Below are positions 52,168 through 62,221 of a DNA stretch of 64,000 nucleotides, piece by piece. Each line of letters opens with the position of its first letter. Position 1 is the first letter of the stretch. Location of the stretch: the NCBI GenBank assembly GCA_964429805.1, contig CAYSDH010000006.1, forward strand, positions 28,693-92,692, given 5' to 3'. The position numbers and the translations under genes were made by a program. Source of the stretch: CAYSDH01 sp964429805. Lineage in GTDB: Bacteria; Bacteroidota; Bacteroidia; Flavobacteriales_D; JABDKJ01. The notes beneath the pieces are model-generated. The model was not told the origin of the DNA, ran no database searches, and worked only from the letters and a program-made list of their open reading frames with translations.

Positions 52168-53676
52168 ATGAATAAATTAACTGCTTACTGCCTCGCACTT
52201 CTTTTTATCACATCTTGCTCAAAAGACTCTGAAGTCTTAAGCCCAAGTGAATCAGTCCTCACAAAATCTGAACTCAACGACCTCATACTTGAGCAGATGG
52301 GAGAGCGCCAATTATTTCACTGGCAAGAACAGACGGACATGACTATACTTTCTGCCGCACTTTTGTCTGATTCTATTTTGGCAATCGGTTACACCGTTAA
52401 TGGTCAAAAAGACTTAAGTAGCAGCATTCACACTATAGACACACGTGCCGAAGACTGGACCGCTGAGCGTGAGCGACTCCTAGAGTTGGTGCTTAGTGCT
52501 GAGCAGAAGTCAAGAGGAAATGATGCGTTGACATTAGCAGACATACAACCCGCACACATGGTTGACGATTGGCCAACATTGTTTGTGCAAATCACAGATG
52601 TACGCACCATTACTCAGTTGCGTGCAGATGCCAATGTACGCTACATCGAACCTACTGGATACTGGCTTGAAGAAGAAACGAACAGAAGCACATCAGGATG
52701 CTCAGGTGCTCCGTCATCATACATCAACCCATCTGACTACGAGACATTCAGTCCAAACACGAAGGTGCCTTGGAACTATTTCAGCCACAACATTCCGGCT
52801 GCATGGCAGGAGAGCACTGGAGATGGCGAGACAATTACCATCATAGATTCTGGAGCGAGTCAGAGTCAAGATAATCTTGGTTCATCGTTCTCATCTGGTA
52901 ATTCTGGTGGGCGAAGCATTTCAAAGTATAGCACGCACTGGAGTGGCTCATGGTGGTGGGCAAGCCTAGATTCTCCGCACGATCAGTGTGGTCACGGTAC
53001 GTCAATGGCTGGACTCGCAGCTGGGCCTCAAAGTACTGATGGCAATGCCTCAGGTGTCGCATACAGGTCTGACTTGATTTCGGTTAGAGCGGTGCAAGAC
53101 GTCATCATCACAAGTAGCAATGAGAAGAGAGGCGTGCGTGATGCGCTCAAGATTGCCGCCAACTCTGACAGTAGAATTGCCAGTATGTCACTCGGTACTC
53201 CGTTTTACAGTTCTACGGTGGCTGATGGAGTGTATTATGCATACAATAGTGGAGTGATGGTGATGAGTGCAGCGGGTACTTCTATCTCATTCTTGTCATG
53301 GTATGGGGTCATTTTTCCAGCCACTATGTCGCAGACAGTAGCCGTTACTGGAGTGAAAGATGGCGAAGAGCTTGAAGCCTGTGAAGCCTGTCATGACGGG
53401 TCAGCAGTAGATTTTGTGATTGTGATGGAGCGTGCCTCAAATGATGAGCGTCATTCCTTATCACTCGCCACATACGGCAATCAGCCCAGTTATATCGGTG
53501 GTAGCTCATGTGCTACTGCAACCATGGCGGGTGTAACTGCAATGGTGTGGTCAGCCCACCCTAACTGGGGCAGAAACACGGTCATGCAGCGATTAAAGCA
53601 GTCCTCAGAGTTTTATCCTAATCCGCACGGGGCCTTTGGTTACGGGCGTATAGATGCCCTTCAGGCAGTGGAGTAA
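52168..53676 (+). CDS. Subtilisin-like serine protease lipoprotein (S8)
   Basis: A 502-aa exported peptidase with a lipobox FITSC (Cys17). The catalytic triad: Asp227 in TIIDSGAS, His276 in CGHGTSMAGL and Ser447 in GSSCATATMAG. The last motif departs from the usual GTSMATPHVAG, with Ala for Pro and Cys for Met. An N-terminal region (about 20-200) may be a propeptide, and VRYIEPTGYWL at the end of it is similar to the end of I9-like propeptides. It is anchored in the envelope and probably degrades or processes surface proteins. Monocistronic. Confidence 0.88.
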   Translation: MNKLTAYCLALLFITSCSKDSEVLSPSESVLTKSELNDLILEQMGERQLFHWQEQTDMTILSAALLSDSILAIGYTVNGQKDLSSSIHTIDTRAEDWTAERERLLELVLSAEQKSRGNDALTLADIQPAHMVDDWPTLFVQITDVRTITQLRADANVRYIEPTGYWLEEETNRSTSGCSGAPSSYINPSDYETFSPNTKVPWNYFSHNIPAAWQESTGDGETITIIDSGASQSQDNLGSSFSSGNSGGRSISKYSTHWSGSWWWASLDSPHDQCGHGTSMAGLAAGPQSTDGNASGVAYRSDLISVRAVQDVIITSSNEKRGVRDALKIAANSDSRIASMSLGTPFYSSTVADGVYYAYNSGVMVMSAAGTSISFLSWYGVIFPATMSQTVAVTGVKDGEELEACEACHDGSAVDFVIVMERASNDERHSLSLATYGNQPSYIGGSSCATATMAGVTAMVWSAHPNWGRNTVMQRLKQSSEFYPNPHGAFGYGRIDALQAVE

Positions 53677-53805
53677 AATCGACATTCCATTCATCCACAT
53701 TTGTTACCGTTGCCATGTTTCTATTGGCCCTCGGTGTTTTTGGCTGTGATTCAAGGAAAATTCTCAATATCCTTGTCCTCTCAATACACTTAGAAAATTC
53801 TACTT

Positions 53806-55884
53806 ATGAAAAAGATAATTGGATTAATGGCACTGGCCTTGATTGCTTTTGCCTGTAACGAAACTCGAGAAATGTCGGAATCAGCTACAAGCATGGAGAC
53901 AGTGACCCAAAAGAACCCAGGAATTACACTGGCATACATGGACAAGGATGTGCGTCCGCAAGATGACTTTTACAAGTTTGTCAACGGCACTTGGATGAAG
54001 AATAACGTCATTCCTGAAGACAGAACGAGATGGGGAAGTTTTGACGAGCTCTCCAAGAAGACAGATGAAGATGCCCTCAAGATTCTAAAGAAAGCAACCA
54101 TGAGTGGTAATTATTCTAAAGGTACAGACCAGTGGAAGGCCATCGAAATCTACCGTTCGGTAATGGACTTAGACAGCAGAAATAAGAAAGGTCTTGAGCC
54201 ATTGATGCCTTACTTAAACAAGATTGATGCAGTCACTGACATGGCTAGTTTGCAAGACCTTATAGTGGAAATGCAGCCACTTGGTGGAGTAGGGTTCTTC
54301 GGTATGTATGTATATGCTGACATGATGAATTCCAATCTGAATGTGGGTTACTTAGGTGGTGGTCAGCTTGGTCTTCCAGAGCGTGATTACTATATGGCCG
54401 AAGATGAGGAGTCTGAAGAAATCAGAAAGAAATATGTGGCCCACGTCACGCGCATGCTCCAGTATCTTGGAGATAGCGAAGCAGATGCTGCAGACCGTGC
54501 AGAGAGAGTGCTCGCTTTTGAAACAAGATTGGCCAAGCCATTGATGACAAAAGAAGAGCGAAGAGATGCACGAAAGCGATACAACCCACGCAACATGACT
54601 GAGCTTGGTGAGATGTGTCCATCTATCAAGTGGGCGTCTTACTTCACAGAAGTAGGAGCAGGAGTGCCAGAGCAAGTAATCGTGTCTAACCCAGCTTACT
54701 TTGAGACGCTGCAAGAGATTTTTAACGAAGGCAATGTGGCCGAGTGGAAAAACTACATGCGATGGGCTGCGCTTAACAGTGCTGCAGGTCTTCTCTCAGA
54801 AGAGTTGGACATGGCTAACTGGGAGTTTTACAGCAAAGAGCTAAGAGGAGCATTGGAGCAAAGACCATTAGAAGAGCGTGCCTTGTCAACGCTTAACGGC
54901 ACAGCAGGAGAGGCACTTGGTAAGTTGTATGTGGATGAGATGTTCCCGCCTGAAGCCAAAGCCAAAGCGGAGAAGATGGTAGCCAATGTGCTTGATGCAT
55001 ATAAAGTGCGTATCAATAACCTCACATGGATGGCCGCTGAGACAAAAGCGAAGGCAATTGAGAAAATCGAAAAGCTCAATGTCAAGATTGCTTATCCTGA
55101 TAAGTGGAAGGATTACTCCAAGATGGAAATTACAAGTGTAGAGGATGGTGGGTCGTACTTCCAAAACATGATTAATGTTGGGAAGTGGAATTACTATGAG
55201 CGAATGGGTAAGCTAAACAAAGCTGTAGACAAGACTGAGTGGTTTATGCCACCGCAGCAGGTTAATGCGTATTACAATCCGTCTTACAACGAGATCGTAT
55301 TCCCAGCTGCTATCTTACAGCCACCGTTCTATAACCACAAGGCTGATATGGCCGTCAATTACGGAGGAATTGGAGCAGTAATAGGACACGAAGTGAGCCA
55401 TGGATTTGACGACTCAGGTGCACGATTTGATGCAGACGGAAACCTCAACAACTGGTGGACTGATGATGACCTCACTGAGTTCACTGAGCTAGGAAAGGCT
55501 TTGATTGCGCAGTATGATGCATTGTCTCCAATAGAAGGATTTAATGTCAACGGAGAGTTCACTCTTGGAGAAAACATTGGTGACTTAGGTGGTGTGTTCT
55601 CAGCATATGATGGACTGCAGATGCACTTGAGTCAAGCCGGCAACCCGGGCGATATTGATGGATATTCTCAAGAGCAACGATTCTTCCTATCATGGGCTAC
55701 AGTGTGGAGACAGCTGATTAGAGATGAAGCCTTGAAGACTCGCCTAAAGACAGATCCACACTCACCTGGACAGTACAGAGGCTATGTGCCAATCATCAAC
55801 ATGGATGAGTTTCACGCGGCATGGGACACTAAGCCGGGCGACCCGATGTACCTCTCAAAAGAAGAGCGCGTGCAAATCTGGTAA
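53806..55884 (+). CDS. M13 family metallopeptidase (neprilysin/PepO-like)
   Basis: The 692-aa product is a lipoprotein (lipobox AFAC, Cys17) with the two-domain neprilysin fold. The zinc site is GHEVSHGFDD (His528, Glu529, His532) and GENIGDLGG supplies Glu589. NGTWMKNNVIPEDRTRWGSF near the N-terminus and the C-terminal DPHSPGQYRGYVPIINMDEF are typical. M13 enzymes cut small peptides. A strong intrinsic terminator follows. Confidence 0.95.
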   Translation: MKKIIGLMALALIAFACNETREMSESATSMETVTQKNPGITLAYMDKDVRPQDDFYKFVNGTWMKNNVIPEDRTRWGSFDELSKKTDEDALKILKKATMSGNYSKGTDQWKAIEIYRSVMDLDSRNKKGLEPLMPYLNKIDAVTDMASLQDLIVEMQPLGGVGFFGMYVYADMMNSNLNVGYLGGGQLGLPERDYYMAEDEESEEIRKKYVAHVTRMLQYLGDSEADAADRAERVLAFETRLAKPLMTKEERRDARKRYNPRNMTELGEMCPSIKWASYFTEVGAGVPEQVIVSNPAYFETLQEIFNEGNVAEWKNYMRWAALNSAAGLLSEELDMANWEFYSKELRGALEQRPLEERALSTLNGTAGEALGKLYVDEMFPPEAKAKAEKMVANVLDAYKVRINNLTWMAAETKAKAIEKIEKLNVKIAYPDKWKDYSKMEITSVEDGGSYFQNMINVGKWNYYERMGKLNKAVDKTEWFMPPQQVNAYYNPSYNEIVFPAAILQPPFYNHKADMAVNYGGIGAVIGHEVSHGFDDSGARFDADGNLNNWWTDDDLTEFTELGKALIAQYDALSPIEGFNVNGEFTLGENIGDLGGVFSAYDGLQMHLSQAGNPGDIDGYSQEQRFFLSWATVWRQLIRDEALKTRLKTDPHSPGQYRGYVPIINMDEFHAAWDTKPGDPMYLSKEERVQIW

Positions 55885-55907
55885 GCCGTTTTTTAAAGAA
55901 CATTCGA

Positions 55908-55940
55908 AGCCCTTTCACACAGCGTGAAAGGGCTTTTTTA
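55908..55940 (+). terminator. Strong intrinsic terminator after the M13 peptidase gene
   Basis: AGCCCTTTCAC (55908-55918) pairs perfectly with GTGAAAGGGCT (55924-55934) around a 5-base loop, followed by T6. The stem of 11 bp is the clearest terminator in the window. Confidence 0.9.
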
Positions 55941-56067
55941 TTTACGGCCTTTGATTTTGAACTGGTTTGGATACGTTGAGACAGTTTTGGCACAAGGCAT
56001 ATAGAGCATCACTGAATTCTGTGATGCATCTGACTGTGACTTCAACGAGCTTAGTCATAGTTAAAAA

Positions 56068-57760
56068 TTGTATGTCATAAATACTTATACTCCACTGAAA
56101 GTAATCCTTGTCATGTTCCTGTTGCCCTTACTGACAAGCGGTCAAGGAATTGGCATCAATTCAGACGGAAGCATTCCAGATGCCTCGTCCATTTTAGATG
56201 TCAAATCCACGGATAAAGGAGTGCTGCTCCCTCGACTAACCTCTGCTCAGATGAACGCTATCGCCTTTCAACTACCGGGTTGTTAATCTACAATTCTAGC
56301 ACCAATAGTTTTTGGTTTAGAGAGGGCGCAGGTTGGGTAGAAATTAGAGATGGTAACATCAATGAGCTTAGCGATGCAGATGGTGATACAAAGGTTCAAG
56401 TGGAAGAGAGTCCTGATGATGATGCTATTCGCTTTGATATCAATGGTGTACAGCGGCTGGCGCTCGAATTGTCTCCAGGTGGTACCCTTAGATTAAATAC
56501 CTTGGGAAGCGCAAACAACCTCTTTATTGGGAGAGGTTCCGGACAGTCCAATACTAGCGCTCATAACACTTTTGTTGGACAATTTTCTGGATCTTCTAAT
56601 ACAACAGGAATTTCTAATACTTTTTTGGGAGACCAATCAGGTCGGTCAAATTCTACAGGTGACGACAATGTCTTTTTGGGTCGAGTGGCTGGAGATAGGA
56701 ATGAGTCGGGGTCTTCTAATACTTATGTTGGACATGGAAGTGGTTTATTAAATATTTCGGGGTCTGGAAATGTGTTTATAGGTAAGAGCTCAGGAAATAC
56801 TCAATTAGTAAGCAATACCTTATTTATTGAGAACTCATCTACTGCATCTCCTTTAATTTACGGTGAATTCGACAATGACATTCTTGGTTTCAATGGCGAT
56901 GTTGCCATAGGACATCAAGCACCTGTGGCAGCGCTTCATATCAGAGATCAGGGTACAGTAGGCCAACAGACCATCGTGGCCATCCTCGAGTCCAATAATT
57001 CTGATCGTCCAACTTTACTTTTTAGCGAATTTCCAACTTCGACTGCTGCAAACGGTATGAGTATAGAGTATAATGGTTCAGGTACTGCAACGCAGGGTAA
57101 GTTTGTCTTTAATGGAATAAACGCACAACCTTTATTTGAAATGGGCAATGATGGCAGATTTAGAACCCTCTTAGGAGATATTGAAATTAGAGGATTAGGA
57201 GATCGCCACTTACGTATATCAGATAGTTCTGGAAATTCTGATCGCGTGATTATCAGGCAAAATAGTACGAATGACATGTACTTTGGAGATTGTGATGATA
57301 ACTGAGGGAAAGTCATCTTTAGAGCAGCCGGTTCAAATACAATGGTCATACATGAGAATGGAAACGTAGGTGTAGGTACTGGTTTTACAGCGCCAAATGC
57401 CTTGTTGACAGTTGGCGGCTCTGCAAGTAAACCGGGCGGAGGGTCCTGGGCTAACTCATCTGATAGAAGATTAAAAAAAGATATCACTGCTTATGATTCT
57501 GGACTTGATGAGCTGCTTCAAATTTCACCTGTCAGATATCATTACAACGAAAAATCAGGACAGATATATCGCCAGAGTACGTAGGAGTTATCGCCCAAGA
57601 ACTTCAGGAGATAGCTCCGTATATGGTCTCTGAGTTTAAGCTAGATAAAGAAAAATACCTGCAGGTTGACAACTCGGCCATGACATACATGCTTATCAAT
57701 GCCGTAAAAGAGCAACAAGCAATGATTGCGACCCTGCGCACGGAGCTTGATGTGCTATAA
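56068..57760 (+). pseudogene. Broken Peptidase_S74 (intramolecular chaperone) surface protein gene
   Basis: The remains of one gene are spread over three frames. Frame A (56068-56279) codes a signal peptide, GIGINSDGSIPDASSILDV and PRLTSAQMNAIA. Frame B (from about 56280) continues LLIYNSSTNSFW, many short hydrophilic repeats with SNT/GSGN motifs (about 56520-56810), and DRRLKKDITAYDSG; an in-frame TGA at 57303-57305 interrupts it at DDN-stop-GKVIFRA. Frame C (57575-57760) gives EYVGVIAQELQEIAPYMVSE, YLQVDNSAMTYMLINAVKEQ and the end. Both frame changes are the loss of one base relative to the intact frame; the first is in CCGGGTTG where a T would restore PGLLIY. DRRLKKDI and the EYVGVIAQEL end identify the Peptidase_S74 tail, an autocleaving chaperone of trimeric fibres. 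A three-lesion gene is probably dead, or the draft is poor here. Confidence 0.85.
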
Positions 57761-57791
57761 GAAGGTCAAAAGTAAAGGGAATAATTCTGGC

Positions 57792-58772
57792 TCAGCAAAA
57801 CCAAAACACCTCACTTGTTTCAGTCAAGAGCGAAGTGAGTGATTCTTGCTCACCGGGTGATGCGACAGCCATGATGTATTGACGGGTTATGGCATCACTG
57901 ACGCAGGTCGCTCCACTAGTTATGATGACGCCATATATATTGACACCAATTTTTTTGGGGTTGTCTGTCAGCCAGTCAAAGGCTATGCCTTTGTCTAGTA
58001 GCCATGTGGCAATCGCTTTGCCTTTGTCCCCAGCCCCCCAGAGGCTCAATCTTTTTTCAGGATTTAAGTCCAGTAAGCTGAAGTAATGCAGCTTCAATTC
58101 CAAAAAACGATTGTCTGAGTAGTGCGGGTCATTGCGAGAGGCACGGTCACCATGGTCTCGCCAGTGGTGCAGTACTAAAGGGCTTGCGTTGACCTGCATG
58201 GCATGAGCATACATCCTAAACGTGAGGTCATAATCTTCAGGATAGTGCTCAGATGAAAATGCACCAATCTCATCAAAGTCTTCTCTGCGCATCATCCAGC
58301 AAGGGGAGGGGATGACACACTCTTTATACACATGACTCCAATGGTTGTCGTCATCAGCAAGTCCATTGAGCCAATCGGCATAGCGCGCATAGCCCTTGCC
58401 CACACCTGATTCTGAAAAATAGGCCACCTTGGCCGTTGCTACTGCACCCGCCTGAGATGAGCATATTTCTACAAGCGTTTCCAGTTTATTGTCAGGCATG
58501 AGGTCATCGGCATCCATGCGAGTGATATACTCGCCAGATGATTTTTGATAGGCTAGCTGCAGTGCAGGTATAATACCGTTGCCTTCATTTGAGAAGACTT
58601 GTATACGGGCATCTGTTGAGGCGTAATCTTGAAGTATAGTCAAGGAAAGGTCCGTGGAGTGGTCATTTACCACCAGTAGCTCCCAGTCTGTCATGCGCTG
58701 ATTGAGCACAGAGTCAAGGCAATCTTTGAGGAAAGCCCCAGCGTTCTTCACAGGCATGACGATAGAAATCAT
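57792..58772 (-). CDS. Family 2 glycosyltransferase
   Basis: A 326-aa GT2 enzyme (start at the ATG 58772; the frame begins at a TTG 6 bases upstream). The nucleotide-sugar-binding fold opens ISIVMPVKNAGAFLKDCLDS, VVNDHSTD follows, and the DXD-type motif is RMDADDLMP with a downstream YPEDYDLTFRMYAH (the catalytic ED motif). The C-terminal 80 residues (SLWGAGDKGKAIATWLLDKG) resemble a Rossmann-like attachment. It transfers a sugar from a nucleotide donor to an unknown acceptor. It begins 26 bases after the CotH gene on the same strand, which suggests the two are co-transcribed. Confidence 0.9.
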   Translation of the reverse strand: MISIVMPVKNAGAFLKDCLDSVLNQRMTDWELLVVNDHSTDLSLTILQDYASTDARIQVFSNEGNGIIPALQLAYQKSSGEYITRMDADDLMPDNKLETLVEICSSQAGAVATAKVAYFSESGVGKGYARYADWLNGLADDDNHWSHVYKECVIPSPCWMMRREDFDEIGAFSSEHYPEDYDLTFRMYAHAMQVNASPLVLHHWRDHGDRASRNDPHYSDNRFLELKLHYFSLLDLNPEKRLSLWGAGDKGKAIATWLLDKGIAFDWLTDNPKKIGVNIYGVIITSGATCVSDAITRQYIMAVASPGEQESLTSLLTETSEVFWFC

Positions 58773-58798
58773 GCCCAAAAGTCGTGATACATTTTGAT

Positions 58799-61700
58799 TT
58801 ATCTGAAGAGTGTGAAGTGTCCAAACACTTCATCAATCTTATTGTCAAAGACTGAGCGTACCTTAAGTCGGTAGGCATACACGCCATTGAGGGCGTAAAA
58901 TTCAGAACCTTGCTCTCCGGCACCGACCCATCCTTCGTCAATGTCAGTCGTCTCCCACATGAGGTTGCCCCACTTGTCAAAGACCTCTAGCGAGTAAAAG
59001 TCTGCCTCGACAGCATGGCCTTCTACTTTAAACAAGTCGTTGATACCGTCTCCGTTTGGCGTAAATGCCGTTGGAATGTAGTAGCCATAAATCTCTTGCA
59101 TGAAGGTCGCCACGATGGTGTCGTCATGCATCAATTCTACGGTCACTGTTTTCTCTTTTATGTCAGGCTCTATCTCATTGTGCAAGGATGTCCACTTTAC
59201 GAAGTCATGAAATTCAGCTTCTAAGGCTGCGAGACTCAAGGTCAAGTCTGGCTCATAAAACTTCTCAGTGTGCGGGTATTCTGGCAGGGCATTACCATTG
59301 ACTAAAATTTCTCCCGTTTGCGATGGCTCGACCATAAAGGTGACCACATAGTTTTCATCTTCTTCAAAATGTGCAGTCAATACTTCGTCAGCATTCAGCT
59401 CAAACGAATTGATCACGTCTTCATCAGCACCAGTTAATGGGTTGACATAGGTCCATCCTACAAAATGGTAATTCTCAATGGCAATAGCCTCAATGTTGAC
59501 TGTTACTCCGCCAAGCATTTGTCCGCTATTCCATGGATAAGTTGCTGGCTGTACACCGTCTATAATGACATCTCCAGAGCCCGGAGGGTCTACCTGCACG
59601 GTGATGTTGTAGTTATCAAGTTCAATAAACACAGCTGTAAGTACGTCAGTCGTGTCAACAGTAATGTTTGTTGGGTTAGAAAGGTCATCAGGGTCTAAGG
59701 CATGGTTTTCAATTGTCCAGTGACTAAACACAAAGTAGGGGCCAGAAGAAGTCGCTTCCACTGCAAGTGGCGGACCTTCAGGTGCGTCTACGTTTACTGG
59801 AAATGAGTTGTAGTCCGTTCCTAAAAACTCGATAGTTCCAGCACCAGGAGGAAAAACATCAAGAGTGATTTCACTCGTCTCTGTCACAAACCATGCGGTT
59901 ATTGTGTCTTGACTTGCAAAGGTGAAGTCAGTGGTGTCTGTATTAAAGCTAGAGAGCATGTGGTTGTTACTCGTCCAATGACTGAAGACGTTTACCCCAT
60001 ACGGATTGGCTTCCATCTCCACATCTAAGTTGCCGAAGTACTGTCCTTCCCACGGGAAATCTGTTACTTCTAGGGAGTTAAACTCTACCCAACCTGCACC
60101 TGGAGGCATCACTTCGATAGTGAGCGGGTAAGGCCCTTCCACATCATAGCAATCTACTATTCCGGCTGAGATGACAGCACAACGATCATCAATGAAGTCA
60201 TGAATCTCTTGTACATTGGCCTCCCATGCCGGTACAGTTCCTCCCCAGCGGTCACACTGCATTTGCATCTCTGGGGCAATCATACCGGTTAGACTATCAA
60301 GTATTGAGTGCATGCTTTCGCAAGAGAACACTCCTAGTGACAGGTCGGCATAGCGCGACACGTAGTCATTGTAAAATTCTTCATTGCCAAGCAATGCATT
60401 GAGAATAGGGACGTGGCCCTCTCCACCGGGATTACCAAGAGTCTGCGGGTCGCATGGATCTGCTGTAGGCTGCTGAGTCGGTATACCTGTGTAATTAATG
60501 TACTGTCCAAAAGAGGCATCGTTATCCCAGAGGATGTAGCGCCACTTCTTCTTCGTGCCATTTGGATTTCTTCCTCTCCACCATCCCGTGTTCCAGTTTA
60601 GCCAGTCAGAAGTAACGACAAAGGAGTTGAGGATGAAGTAGTCTATCAGACTTCCAGTATTATAGACCGACTTGACATACTGATAGTTCGCAGGGTCAGT
60701 CATGTCTTGAGTGGTGACATAGGTAACGAGGTCATCCCACTCATTGGCCGTGCCACTATCAAACTCTGCCCACGTTCCTCCCCAAGTCTTCCAGAAATCA
60801 ACTTCTCCAGCATCTTGGTTATAGTAGTAGTTTGTGAAATCTATGTCGTCTACCTTTTCTCTCACATCATACACACCCCAGTAATCACCGTTTACATACA
60901 TGATGCATGGCTCATGACTACGCTCGTCCATTCTGAGATCACCTATTTGCGACAACGCGTGAACGTACCCGTCAATCACGTGCGCTCCACCACCGGCAGG
61001 AAGGGAGGCCGGGTAATTATCATTAGCCGCGGCCTTCAACATTAATCGCTGAAAAGAAGGTCTGTCTTTGGTTCTGAAAATAGGATAGTGAATAGCATTG
61101 TTATACCCATACTGATCTCGGGTGATGTAATCTATTCCTCTCTGATCATAAGCCCATGAGTCATTTCCGTGCTTATTAAATTCTCCACGGGCCTCATCAC
61201 GCAGTACTCCGTCTTCTCCAAAATACTCGATAAATCCTTCGGGTTCTATTTGGTTTCCACCTAGTAGTACATCGACCTCTGGCCCTGCGATAGAGAAGAT
61301 GGGCAATGTATGATTAGTGCCAATAAAGTAGGTGTTAAACTCCATGAAGCTCGGCAGCACCATTGGGTCAGAACTATAGGCCACGGCCGTAATCACTTCT
61401 GTGTCTGCTATGTTTATTGGTCCAGCGGCAACTGGAGAAGTATTGTCAGGCACATCTCCACCTAATTCGTAATAGATTGTCACATCAGGATTTGGGCTGG
61501 TAATATTTACGTCAACAGCCCCTGCATAGACACCTTGCACATTGTCAAACACCGGCAGTGGAGCATATCCCGTAAAACCGCCAACATTAGCTGCTCCGGG
61601 AGTTGGGTTGGTAAATACTCCCCAATCAGGACCACCGTCAACTAGTCGGCCAGTGGAGTGGTTTTTTTGATTTGAAGTTTGGAGCCACCACAAGTCGATA

Positions 61701-62086
61701 GTTACTCCAGCAGGATCAGAAAGCACCATGTACTCCTGATTTGCTTGCGTCACTTTAAAGCTTGCATGAATACTGTTTCCAGCAATCTCGTTTCTGTCAG
61801 ACAGATACACCACTCGGTATCCATTAGCAGGGACCATCACTGAAGCTGTCACCTGATATTTCATAGGTTCAGCAACATCATCACTGAAGTAGTAGCCGTT
61901 GAGGTCAATATCGGCTCCAGTCGTGTTGTAGACTTCTAGCCAATCTTCATAGTCACCAAAGTTGTCTAGATGGTCGTCATAATTTGCGGCACAGACTTCG
62001 TTTATTACTAAGTCTTGAGCAGTGACAGTTACCGGTCCAAGAAAGAAACAGGCAAAAACGATAAGAAGAGATATCCTTGATTTCAT
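58799..62086 (-). CDS. Large CotH/lamin-tail T9SS type B protein
   Basis: A 1095-aa exported protein (start at 62086). After a signal peptide it has, in order: a lamin-tail domain (VINEVCAANYDDHLDNFGDY and DWLEVYNTTGADIDLNGYYF, about 25-135), a chitobiase C-terminal-like segment with VTIYYELGG and ITAVAYSSD (about 190-240), and a CotH kinase-like domain (about 255-600) with RIDYITRDQYGYNN-type and LMLKAAANDNYPAS motifs and CIMYVNGDYWGVYDVRE. Then come four repeats of about 85 residues of InlB-like B repeats with PPGAG and FSHWT/VGWTY signatures, and a type B sorting domain (PTAFTPNGDGINDLFK). CotH-type kinases phosphorylate spore coat or surface proteins in other phyla; whether this one does is unknown. 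Confidence 0.85.
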   Translation of the reverse strand: MKSRISLLIVFACFFLGPVTVTAQDLVINEVCAANYDDHLDNFGDYEDWLEVYNTTGADIDLNGYYFSDDVAEPMKYQVTASVMVPANGYRVVYLSDRNEIAGNSIHASFKVTQANQEYMVLSDPAGVTIDLWWLQTSNQKNHSTGRLVDGGPDWGVFTNPTPGAANVGGFTGYAPLPVFDNVQGVYAGAVDVNITSPNPDVTIYYELGGDVPDNTSPVAAGPINIADTEVITAVAYSSDPMVLPSFMEFNTYFIGTNHTLPIFSIAGPEVDVLLGGNQIEPEGFIEYFGEDGVLRDEARGEFNKHGNDSWAYDQRGIDYITRDQYGYNNAIHYPIFRTKDRPSFQRLMLKAAANDNYPASLPAGGGAHVIDGYVHALSQIGDLRMDERSHEPCIMYVNGDYWGVYDVREKVDDIDFTNYYYNQDAGEVDFWKTWGGTWAEFDSGTANEWDDLVTYVTTQDMTDPANYQYVKSVYNTGSLIDYFILNSFVVTSDWLNWNTGWWRGRNPNGTKKKWRYILWDNDASFGQYINYTGIPTQQPTADPCDPQTLGNPGGEGHVPILNALLGNEEFYNDYVSRYADLSLGVFSCESMHSILDSLTGMIAPEMQMQCDRWGGTVPAWEANVQEIHDFIDDRCAVISAGIVDCYDVEGPYPLTIEVMPPGAGWVEFNSLEVTDFPWEGQYFGNLDVEMEANPYGVNVFSHWTSNNHMLSSFNTDTTDFTFASQDTITAWFVTETSEITLDVFPPGAGTIEFLGTDYNSFPVNVDAPEGPPLAVEATSSGPYFVFSHWTIENHALDPDDLSNPTNITVDTTDVLTAVFIELDNYNITVQVDPPGSGDVIIDGVQPATYPWNSGQMLGGVTVNIEAIAIENYHFVGWTYVNPLTGADEDVINSFELNADEVLTAHFEEDENYVVTFMVEPSQTGEILVNGNALPEYPHTEKFYEPDLTLSLAALEAEFHDFVKWTSLHNEIEPDIKEKTVTVELMHDDTIVATFMQEIYGYYIPTAFTPNGDGINDLFKVEGHAVEADFYSLEVFDKWGNLMWETTDIDEGWVGAGEQGSEFYALNGVYAYRLKVRSVFDNKIDEVFGHFTLFR

Positions 62087-62221
62087 TTGGTGTTCTGTGG
62101 TTTGGCGCATATGAGCTTGCAATATAAGGTGTACACCGTAAAGACAAGAGATAAGTAATTAACGATTCTTCCTATCCTGAGGCTACAGATTATATACAGT
62201 TTAGAATCAATAAACCCTATT

